DNA of 64,000 bases, taken from Flavobacterium johnsoniae UW101. GTDB taxonomy: Bacteria; Bacteroidota; Bacteroidia; Flavobacteriales; Flavobacteriaceae. Below are positions 34,550 to 41,971 of the stretch, one piece after another (the first letter of the stretch is position 1; every line of letters starts with the position of its first letter). The stretch is taken from contig NC_009441.1 in the NCBI RefSeq assembly GCF_000016645.1, positions 6,032,873 to 6,096,872 on the forward strand, written 5' to 3'. The notes below the pieces were generated by a model that was not told the DNA's origin, did not search any database, and saw only the letters and a list, made by a program, of their open reading frames with translations. The position numbers were made by a program, and so were the translations under genes.

Positions 34550-34833
34550 AATATTGTTTTTGTTTCAGGTTTTCTTTGTTTCAGGTTTAATATTTTTTTA
34601 ATCCTTTTAATCTGTGTAATCTGTGGCTAAAAAATTTAACCGCAAAGGACGCAATCCCGATAGCTGTCGGGATACGCAAAGTTCGCAAAGTTTTAAGTTT
34701 AATAAGAATGCAGACACAAAGCATTAGATTAAAAATTCGTGCTAATTAGTGCAATTGCTTCACCTGTTCGCTATCGCTCGGGTCGTGGCAAAAATAAAAT
34801 CTTTTTAATCATTTTAATCTGTGGCAAAAAAAA
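34550..34833. repeat. Composite repeat tract between kinase and regulator genes
   Basis: Contains the direct repeat TTTTAATCTGTG with flanks (34605-34635 and 34800-34830), a perfect ATCCCGA-N6-TCGGGAT hairpin (34654-34673) inside a GCAAAGGACGC-type tract, and an ATTCGTGCTAATTAGTGCAA stretch. No reading frame. The same hairpin core occurs in the element at 12261-12399. It may reduce or separate expression of the regulator from the kinase. Confidence 0.65.
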
Positions 34834-35883
34834 TCATTTTAAATCTAAAACCACAATAACCGTAAAATCAGAATCGGTTTTATTGATATTGAATTGATGT
34901 TTTTCCGGATATTGAATCGCTAATCTTTTCTGTACGTTTTCAAGTCCTAATCCCTGACTTTTAGACGGAATTTTATATTGTTCTGTATACGAGTTTTCGA
35001 TTCTAAAATTCAATTGATGATTTATCTGCTCGCACGATAAATGCACGTATCCTTTTTGATTTGGAAGTCGGGACACGTGTTTAAAAGCATTTTCAATTAA
35101 AGGAACCAAAAGCAATGGTACGATTTGAAGCTGTCCGTCTTCAATATTCCATTTACTTTTTACTTCCAGTTCATTTCCCCAGCGGGTTTCTTCAACAGCA
35201 AGCAAATCTTTCAAATATTTAATTTCAAGATGCAGCGGCACATATTCTTTGTTGCATTCATACAATTGATAACGCAGAATATCTGAAAACTGAACCAATA
35301 AAACTGACGCCAATTGTACGTTACTCTGCATTAGAATATGAATATGATTCAAAATATTAAACATCAAATGCGGATTTATCTGATCCTGCAAAATCTTGAT
35401 TTGCGCTTCAAGGTGAACTTGCTGCAATTGTGCATGATTTCTTTCGATGACATTATGCTCCTGATAAAACCGAAGTCCGCAGGCAGTACCGCAGATTAAA
35501 ATCGCCGATGGAATGTTGCCGTAAAATCGTGACCACAGAAAATGAAGAGACTCCACATCAGCTTCTCCGGGATATGCTTTCCTTCTCAAAACCGAATCAG
35601 AAAAAACAATATAAATCAGTGACAGACAAAATGCCAAAAGCAGTACAACAATAACGCTTTGTACCGCAAACCAGTTCATTTTATTTTGTTTTAGTGCTTT
35701 AGGCAGTATAACATCACTTAAAATATGAGCTAAAACGGCAGAACAAAACAAAACTAAAACTGCCTGAATCGTGGCCGTCAAAAAATCGTAATCTTCAATC
35801 ATCTGGGCCCAGATTGTCATGCCTAATAAGCTCCAGAAAAAGACTAAAAATATCCAATGGCTATTTTTATAATTTGCAACCAT
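34834..35883 (-). CDS. LytS-type sensor histidine kinase
   Basis: A 349-residue membrane kinase. Four N-terminal helices (about 8-27, 35-57, 65-90, 110-130) carry no large sensor domain. The His_kinase motif is QINPHLMFNILNHI (around 193-206), and the ATPase part has LLLVPLIENAFKH and GLGLENVQKRL. Such kinases sense membrane or cell-wall state or small ligands and phosphorylate LytTR regulators. The gene precedes the LytTR regulator on the same strand. Confidence 0.92.
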   Translation of the reverse strand: MVANYKNSHWIFLVFFWSLLGMTIWAQMIEDYDFLTATIQAVLVLFCSAVLAHILSDVILPKALKQNKMNWFAVQSVIVVLLLAFCLSLIYIVFSDSVLRRKAYPGEADVESLHFLWSRFYGNIPSAILICGTACGLRFYQEHNVIERNHAQLQQVHLEAQIKILQDQINPHLMFNILNHIHILMQSNVQLASVLLVQFSDILRYQLYECNKEYVPLHLEIKYLKDLLAVEETRWGNELEVKSKWNIEDGQLQIVPLLLVPLIENAFKHVSRLPNQKGYVHLSCEQINHQLNFRIENSYTEQYKIPSKSQGLGLENVQKRLAIQYPEKHQFNINKTDSDFTVIVVLDLK

Positions 35884-35979
35884 CTAAATAATTTATAAGA
35901 TTTACATTCAAAATTAACCTATATATTTTAAACAAACAGCAAAGGAGCACAAACCACAATTGCTGTTAAAATTAGTTTG

Positions 35980-36009
35980 ATGAACTACACTATTGTTTTG
36001 ACCAACGGA
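35980..36009 (-). promoter_or_regulatory. Candidate LytTR box pair before the kinase gene
   Basis: On the minus strand TCCGTTGGT (36009-36001) matches the LytTR consensus fully, and GTAGTTCAT (35988-35980) matches partly. They start exactly 21 nt apart and both are followed by CAAA. This suggests autoregulation of the kinase operon. Confidence 0.5.
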
Positions 36010-36051
36010 ATTTTTGAAGGTATCTAAATGAAAAACAATCCTTAAAACAAA

Positions 36052-36115
36052 AAAGCTCCAGAGGAGTGACATATATTTTTCTGTAATCTAAATATATGTC
36101 ACTCCTATGAAGCTT
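36052..36115. repeat. Long REP-like hairpin
   Basis: 27-nt arms (36052-36078 and 36089-36115) with two mismatches, core AGGAGTGACATATATTT, and a loop of about 10 nt. It lies in the 35884-36174 gap, downstream of the PPK2 gene, and may terminate it. Similar long palindromes are common between flavobacterial genes. Confidence 0.75.
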
Positions 36116-36174
36116 TATAATGCAAACGTTTATTCTTTGCTATAAATATTTTGCTTTTCTGAAGCTTAAAAAAA

Positions 36175-37062
36175 CTATTTTTTTGCAAGCTGTTCTTTAT
36201 AAAGCGCAAAATTGGCTTTTATCTTATCGTCCAGTTCCGGTTCTTTAATATCTGTGTACTGCTTCATTTCTTCCCAAATAATTTTGGCTACAATATAACG
36301 CGCCATATCTTTATCATCGGCCGGAATAATGTACCATGGGGCATGTTCTTTAGAAGTTTCATTTATAGCTTCTTCGTAATACTTTTGATATTCATCCCAA
36401 TGTCCACGCTCTTTAAGATCGCCCGGAGAGAATTTCCAATTGTGTTTTCCTTCTTCTAAACGGCGTAATAAACGCTGACGCTGTTCTTCTTTACTTAAGT
36501 TCAGAAAAAACTTCATGACAATAGTTCCGTTTTCGGCAATATGCTTTTCGAAGTTATTGATTTGTTCAATTCTATTTTTCCAGAATTTAGGTTTAATATC
36601 GTCAACAGAATTAATTCCGGGTAAATTCTCTGCCAAAATATATTCCGGATGCACACGTGTTACCAATACATTCTCATAATGCGTACGGTTAAAAATGGCA
36701 AACTTTCCTTTTTCCGGCAGGGCAATATAATGACGCCATAAATAGTCGTGTTCCAGTTCTGAAGAATTTGGCGTTTTAAAACTATGCACCACAACTCCGC
36801 GCGGATTAAATTCTTTAAAAACTTCCCTGATTAAACTGTCTTTCCCGGAAGTATCCATTCCCTGCAGACAAATTAAAACAGCATATTTATTGTGTGCATA
36901 CATTACATCCTGCAAATCACTCAATTTCGCCTGGACTTTGTCTAATTTTTCTTCTTTTTCATCAGCATCAGCATCGACTTTTAATAAAGTAGGAAGTTTA
37001 CTTAATTTGATTTTGTCAGTAACTTTAAAATCTTTCGGATCTATTGATTTCATATTTTTCAC
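36175..37062 (-). CDS. Polyphosphate kinase 2 family protein
   Basis: A 295-residue cytosolic enzyme that transfers phosphate between polyphosphate and nucleotides. Walker A is GMDTSGKDS (68-76), the lid region contains RRLEEGKHNWKFSPGDLKERGHW, and FNRTHYENVLVTRVHPE is the Walker B neighbourhood. A single PPK2 domain of this length and the N-terminal KVDADADEKEEKLDKVQ helix suggest a class III-type, AMP/ADP-phosphorylating enzyme; class is not certain. Confidence 0.92.
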   Translation of the reverse strand: MKNMKSIDPKDFKVTDKIKLSKLPTLLKVDADADEKEEKLDKVQAKLSDLQDVMYAHNKYAVLICLQGMDTSGKDSLIREVFKEFNPRGVVVHSFKTPNSSELEHDYLWRHYIALPEKGKFAIFNRTHYENVLVTRVHPEYILAENLPGINSVDDIKPKFWKNRIEQINNFEKHIAENGTIVMKFFLNLSKEEQRQRLLRRLEEGKHNWKFSPGDLKERGHWDEYQKYYEEAINETSKEHAPWYIIPADDKDMARYIVAKIIWEEMKQYTDIKEPELDDKIKANFALYKEQLAKK

Positions 37063-37146
37063 ATTTATATCATAAATATACTACTTTTACGAATTCTGTC
37101 AGCTATCGGCATCACTATTAGCTGCCTGTTTTTCAAAATAACATTC

Positions 37147-37983
37147 ATGGAAAAATTTACATTAGAGATATTATTTCAAATCATCGGAATCGGTTCTGCA
37201 TCAGGATTATTTTACAACAATGATGCCCTTTACATTATTGGCGACAACAGCGGATTTTTATACGAATACAACATGCAGAATCAGCAGTTGAATCAGCATG
37301 CTTTAATTGATAATCCAACGCAGAATATCCCCAAAAATTTAAAACCAGATTTTGAATCTTTAACACATCACAACGATACGCTTTATGTTTTTGGTTCCGG
37401 CTCTACCGAAAACCGAAACAAAATGATTGAGTTTGATATTAAAAATAAAAACGTTTTACAAAAAAACAATTTAGTCGATTTATATGCCGTAATGCAGAAT
37501 TTCGGTTCAATAAAACCAGAAGATTTTAATCTGGAAGGAGCTGTCTTTGATGGTGAAAACTGGTATTTATTTAACCGCGGAAATGGCGTATCAAATAAAA
37601 ACACCATTTTTACCATTCACGCCAAAAGTCTCGGTGATGAATTTGCTTTGGTTGCGACCAATTATAAACTTCCAAAAATAAAAGGCATTCGTTCCAGTTT
37701 TACTGATGCTGTTTTAGTCGAAGACAAAATCTATTTTCTTTCAACCGTCGAAAACACAAAATCAACTTATGATGATGGTGAAATTTTAGGAAGCTTTATT
37801 GGCAGAATTGATCTTAAAACGATGAAAATTGATTTTACTCAAAAAATTACTTCAACTAATAAATTTGAAGGTTTGACTTTCTATAAAAAAGAAAACAATA
37901 AAATCGAGTTTTTACTTTGCGAGGATAATGATACGGAATTGTTAGAAACCAAAATTTTCAAATTGACTCTTCCAATTAAATAA
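37147..37983 (+). CDS. DUF6929-like beta-propeller-type protein
   Basis: A 278-residue protein without signal peptide. Repeated strand segments (ASGLFYNNDALYIIGDNSG; DFESLTHHNDTLYVFGSGSTENRNK; NLEGAVFDGENWYLFNRGNG; FEGLTFYKKENNKIEFLLCED) suggest a six- or seven-bladed propeller. I recall this pattern from proteins labelled DUF6929; function unknown. It is divergent from the PPK2 gene; TACTTTTA at 37082-37089 may be its -7 box. Confidence 0.65.
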   Translation: MEKFTLEILFQIIGIGSASGLFYNNDALYIIGDNSGFLYEYNMQNQQLNQHALIDNPTQNIPKNLKPDFESLTHHNDTLYVFGSGSTENRNKMIEFDIKNKNVLQKNNLVDLYAVMQNFGSIKPEDFNLEGAVFDGENWYLFNRGNGVSNKNTIFTIHAKSLGDEFALVATNYKLPKIKGIRSSFTDAVLVEDKIYFLSTVENTKSTYDDGEILGSFIGRIDLKTMKIDFTQKITSTNKFEGLTFYKKENNKIEFLLCEDNDTELLETKIFKLTLPIK

Positions 37984-38059
37984 AATGTAACATTTTTCTT
38001 AAAATAACGTCTTTTATACCAAAACCAAGAACCAATAATTATAAATTTATTTAAAAATA

Positions 38060-40216
38060 ATGATCAAAAAAACCGCTTTCGCTCTTTTAGTTTTTATTAC
38101 AAGTCAAGCTTCACAAGCCCAGTACAAATACCCTGCAACTCCTGAACGTCCTGTTGTAGAGGATTATTTTGGAACAAAAATCACAGATTCATACAGATGG
38201 CTTGAAGACATGAACAATCCTGAAGTTCAAAAATGGTTCAAAGACGAATCGGATTATACCAACTCTATTGTGAAAACAATTTCTGGACGTGATGCTCTTT
38301 TTAACAGAATGAAAGAAATTCAAGCTTTGAGTGGAGATCAATACGGAACTATTAGACAAGTTGGAGATATTTATTACTATACAAAAAATAAAAAGAAAGA
38401 AAACATATATAAATTGTATTTCCGTAAAAATAGAAACGGAGCTGAAATTTTATTATTAGATCCCAGCACAATAACTAAAGGTGCCACTATAACCAGTTTT
38501 AATATTAGTCCTGACAATAAAAAATTGGCAGTAACTATATCTGAAGATGGCGCAGAAGTTTGCGATCTTAAAATTATGGATCTTGAATCAAAAAAATTCC
38601 TCTCAGATAAACTTACGCCTGTTTGGAGCGAATTCCCTTTTGAATTTACTCCAGACAGTAAAGCCATAACCTACACTCAAATGGTCACTAGAAATAATAC
38701 AAGTGACGATTTTTTGAAGAACATGAAATCGCTTATACATGTAATTGGCACTGATCCCAAAACAGATAAAATACTTGCTTCAAAAGAAAACAATCCTGAG
38801 TTAGAAATTTTAGCGGCACAATTTCCTTCTGTTAAGCTTCCTGATGATTATTCGTATGTCATTTTGGATATTGGATCTACAAAAAATGAAGAATTTTCTT
38901 TTTATGCCCCGTTTTCAGAACTGGGAAAATCAAAAATTAATTGGAAACCATTAATAAAATATGAAGATGAAATAACTGACAGCCAAATTATTGGCGACAA
39001 AATATTTTTCCTTACTCATAAAAATACACCTAATTATAAACTAGCATATACAAGTCTAAAAAATCCAGATTTCAACAATCCAACGATTCTTGTTCCTGAA
39101 AGCAATAAAATAGTACGAAGATTAAGAAAGTCTAAAAACTTCATTTACTATAATTTGAGTGACGGAATCAATCAGGAAATTTTTCAACTTAATGCCAAAA
39201 CTTTAGAAATCAAAAAGATTCCAATACCTGCGGGTTCTAATGCCGGATATCCACTAAGTCCACGTTACAACGATGATCTGATGCTTTTTAACAATGGCTG
39301 GGTTACACCATCAACAGATTATGATTATAACGGCTTAACAGGTAAATTAGAAAAAAGCAAAGAATTAACATCTAATGGTACATTCCCTGACTTTAGCAAA
39401 GATTATGTTGTAAAAGAAATAGAAGTACCAAGTCATGATGGAGTAATGGTGCCTTTATCTATAATTTATCCTAAAAACATCAAAATGGATGGTTCTACAT
39501 CTTGCTTTATTACAGGATATGGTGCCTATGGAATTAGCCAATATCCGTATTTTGTCGGCCCTAGTTTAATGACTTTATTAGAACAGCATACTATTGTAGC
39601 TTTTACACACATAAGAGGCGGAGGTGAAAAAGGCAATCAATGGCATGTAGACGGAATGAAAGCTAAAAAACCAAATACATGGAAAGACTTTATTGCCTGT
39701 TCTGAATATTTGATAAAAGAAAAATATACTTCTAAAGAAAAACTTATTGGAAATGGAGTAAGCATGGGAGGTGTATTGATTGGAAGAGCAATTACCGAAC
39801 GCCCTGATCTTTACAAAGTGGCACTTGTAGAAGTAGGCTGCACAAACACCTTAAGAATGGAAACTACTCCTAATGGTCCAAACCAAATACCTGAAATTGG
39901 CTCTCTAAAAAATGAAGAAGATGTAAAACATATATTAGAAATGGATTCGCAAAGCAAGGTAAAGAAAGGAGTAAAATATCCTGCGGTTTTAATTCGCACC
40001 GGTATTAACGACCCTAGAGTTACCCCTTGGGAGCCTGGTAAATTTGCAGCTATTTTACAAAATTCCACCAGCTCTGATAATCCGGTTTTACTGCATGTTA
40101 ATTATGCCAATGGTCATCATTCTAATGATTTGGATGTTACCTTTGGAGATGAAGCTGACATGTATGCCTTTGCATTGTGGCAGGTTGGAAATACAAAATT
40201 TCAAATTAAACCATAA
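38060..40216 (+). CDS. Prolyl oligopeptidase family serine peptidase (S9A)
   Basis: A 718-residue exported enzyme: signal peptide to about QASQAQ (20), then YPATPERPVVEDYFGTKITDSYRWLEDMNNPEVQ, the typical S9A start. A seven-bladed propeller covers about 70-430 and the alpha/beta hydrolase domain the rest. The nucleophile Ser lies in NGVSMGG (about 568), Asp in RTGINDPRVTPWEP and His in ANGHHSND. The usual motif is GGSNGG, so the elbow is slightly divergent. It should cleave short Pro-containing peptides in the periplasm. Confidence 0.9.
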   Translation: MIKKTAFALLVFITSQASQAQYKYPATPERPVVEDYFGTKITDSYRWLEDMNNPEVQKWFKDESDYTNSIVKTISGRDALFNRMKEIQALSGDQYGTIRQVGDIYYYTKNKKKENIYKLYFRKNRNGAEILLLDPSTITKGATITSFNISPDNKKLAVTISEDGAEVCDLKIMDLESKKFLSDKLTPVWSEFPFEFTPDSKAITYTQMVTRNNTSDDFLKNMKSLIHVIGTDPKTDKILASKENNPELEILAAQFPSVKLPDDYSYVILDIGSTKNEEFSFYAPFSELGKSKINWKPLIKYEDEITDSQIIGDKIFFLTHKNTPNYKLAYTSLKNPDFNNPTILVPESNKIVRRLRKSKNFIYYNLSDGINQEIFQLNAKTLEIKKIPIPAGSNAGYPLSPRYNDDLMLFNNGWVTPSTDYDYNGLTGKLEKSKELTSNGTFPDFSKDYVVKEIEVPSHDGVMVPLSIIYPKNIKMDGSTSCFITGYGAYGISQYPYFVGPSLMTLLEQHTIVAFTHIRGGGEKGNQWHVDGMKAKKPNTWKDFIACSEYLIKEKYTSKEKLIGNGVSMGGVLIGRAITERPDLYKVALVEVGCTNTLRMETTPNGPNQIPEIGSLKNEEDVKHILEMDSQSKVKKGVKYPAVLIRTGINDPRVTPWEPGKFAAILQNSTSSDNPVLLHVNYANGHHSNDLDVTFGDEADMYAFALWQVGNTKFQIKP

Positions 40217-40255
40217 CTTTTAAATTTTTGCTTTTTTATAAGATTCTATAAATGC

Positions 40256-40287
40256 TTGCGAAGACGTGCTGTAGTGCGTCTTCGCAA
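40256..40287 (+). terminator. Hairpin after the prolyl oligopeptidase gene
   Basis: Perfect 11-bp stem TTGCGAAGACG/CGTCTTCGCAA with a 10-nt loop. There is no T run after it, so termination is less sure. Confidence 0.55.
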
Positions 40288-40375
40288 AATAATAAATAAA
40301 AAAATTAAACTTTTTTTCATCTGCGTCCCAACCTTTTTATCTTTTTAGCACTCTTTATAATTAAAGACCAAAATT

Positions 40376-40912
40376 GTGATAAACGAAACTCTAATTTCTA
40401 ACTGCAAAAAAATGAACCGTGATGCCCAGCGTCAGGTTTATGAGCACATGGCTCCAAAATTGTATCGCGTCTGCAAACGATACCTAAAGAAAGAAGAAGA
40501 AATCGAAGAGGCGCTTGCCGATGCTTTCTATACCATATTTACAAAATTAGATCAGCTTAAGGAAGAAAAAGCCTTTGAAGCTTGGGCCAGAAAAATTGCC
40601 GTTAATTATTGTTTGGCATCAATCAAGAAAAACACAAACTTCAATATGTATCTTGATGATGTTAAGGTTCTTTCGCAGCCTTTTACAGAAGAAATGAACG
40701 CATTAGAAGAAGAAGATTTACTCAATTTATTAAACCATATTCCAGACGGCTGTAAAACTGTTTTTAACCTTTTTGTTATTGAAGGTTACGGACATAAAGA
40801 AATTGCAGCTATGCTTAACATTTCTGAAGGCACTTCAAAATCACAATTGAATGCCTCAAAAACCAAGCTGAAGGAATTAGTAAATAAATTGTATTATCAA
40901 AAAGCAAAATAG
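40376..40912 (+). CDS. ECF-type RNA polymerase sigma factor
   Basis: A 178-residue sigma-70 family factor. Region 2 covers about 10-75 (RQVYEHMAPKLYRVCKRYL, EEALADAFYTIFTKLDQL, WARKIAVNYC) and region 4 about 115-170 (LLNHIPDGCKTVFNLFVIEGYGHKEIAAMLNISEGTSKSQLNASK). The GTG at 40376 keeps the full region-2 helix, as in related factors; an ATG at 40412 would trim it. The next gene starts 2 nt after its stop and encodes a single-span protein, the expected anti-sigma partner. Confidence 0.92.
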   Translation: MINETLISNCKKMNRDAQRQVYEHMAPKLYRVCKRYLKKEEEIEEALADAFYTIFTKLDQLKEEKAFEAWARKIAVNYCLASIKKNTNFNMYLDDVKVLSQPFTEEMNALEEEDLLNLLNHIPDGCKTVFNLFVIEGYGHKEIAAMLNISEGTSKSQLNASKTKLKELVNKLYYQKAK

Positions 40913-40914
40913 TC

Positions 40915-41892
40915 ATGGACAATCAAGATAAAATATTCAACAGATTTAAGGAAGCTGCAGATAGTGCAGAAACCAAAGATTTTCCGGGAATGGAAAAAGT
41001 CTGGTCGCGCGTTGAAGAAAAACTCGACAGAAAAGAAGACAGAAAAACCATTTCACTTTGGAAAAAAATTGCGGTTGCGGCTTCTCTTTTATTAGTAATC
41101 TCTTTAGGATACCAATTTTTAAAAACCGATAAAAAAGCCGTTATCGAAACGCCAAAAGTTGTAGTTAACGAAGATGATAAACCAACAACAGAAGACCCGT
41201 CTTTTGAAGAAAACAAAGCAGTAGTTTCTTCAGATTCGCAATTGGTTCCAAAAGAAGAAGCCGTTAAAATTCTGGACAAACAAATTAAACAGCAAGAAAA
41301 AGTAGCGGTTCAGGAAGTACAAGCAGCACCAAATGCAGTTTTAACTCCACCTGTTGTAACTGAAAGAGCAAATTATGATGCTATAATGGCAGTACCTTCT
41401 CCAGTTCGCGCAGAAGAAGAAGCGAAAGACGAAGAAATTATGCTTTCAAAATCTAAAGTGCAGACAGAACCTGGTTTTGGTTATGCTAAAAAAGCATCAA
41501 AAGAATCTTTTAGTTCTTCTGCCGAAAAAGCAGCACAATCTCCTAGAAAAAGTGCTCCATTAGTTGTACTGAACGGCAATGCAATTTCTCACACCGATGA
41601 TGTAAAAAGAGACAGAATGATGCAGAGAGAGCTTCCTAATCTGGAACCTTCAAATGTTGAGTCTCTTGTTATATTAGATGATCCGCTTTATATTATTGAC
41701 GGAATATATTATTCAGAAAATGATTTATTCGGAAAAAATCCAACAAGTCCATATGCTCCACTAAACGAGCAGGAAATTAAAACCATAACAATTCTACAGG
41801 ATCTGGAAGCCACAGAAAAATATGGCGAAAAAGGAAAAAAAGGAGTTGTCATTATTACTACAAAAACAGGAAAACCGGCTCAGAAAAAATAG
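40915..41892 (+). CDS. Single-span membrane protein, probable anti-sigma factor with plug-like C-terminus
   Basis: A 325-residue protein. The cytoplasmic N-terminus (1-50) is helical, one span follows (about 51-68), then a long low-complexity Glu/Lys/Pro/Val-rich periplasmic linker (70-230). The C-terminal 70 residues (about 255-320) read PLYIIDGIYYS..EIKTITILQDLEATEKYGEKGKKGVVIITTK, the pattern of the TonB-dependent receptor plug end, but there is no barrel. Position after an ECF sigma gene supports an anti-sigma role. The plug-like end recurs in the next protein. Confidence 0.7.
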   Translation: MDNQDKIFNRFKEAADSAETKDFPGMEKVWSRVEEKLDRKEDRKTISLWKKIAVAASLLLVISLGYQFLKTDKKAVIETPKVVVNEDDKPTTEDPSFEENKAVVSSDSQLVPKEEAVKILDKQIKQQEKVAVQEVQAAPNAVLTPPVVTERANYDAIMAVPSPVRAEEEAKDEEIMLSKSKVQTEPGFGYAKKASKESFSSSAEKAAQSPRKSAPLVVLNGNAISHTDDVKRDRMMQRELPNLEPSNVESLVILDDPLYIIDGIYYSENDLFGKNPTSPYAPLNEQEIKTITILQDLEATEKYGEKGKKGVVIITTKTGKPAQKK

Positions 41893-41971
41893 CCGAAAAC
41901 AGTAAATCTTTGTCAAAGTTTTGAGCTTTGGTAAAGAAAAAAATCCGAACATTAATTTAAAACTTACTATC

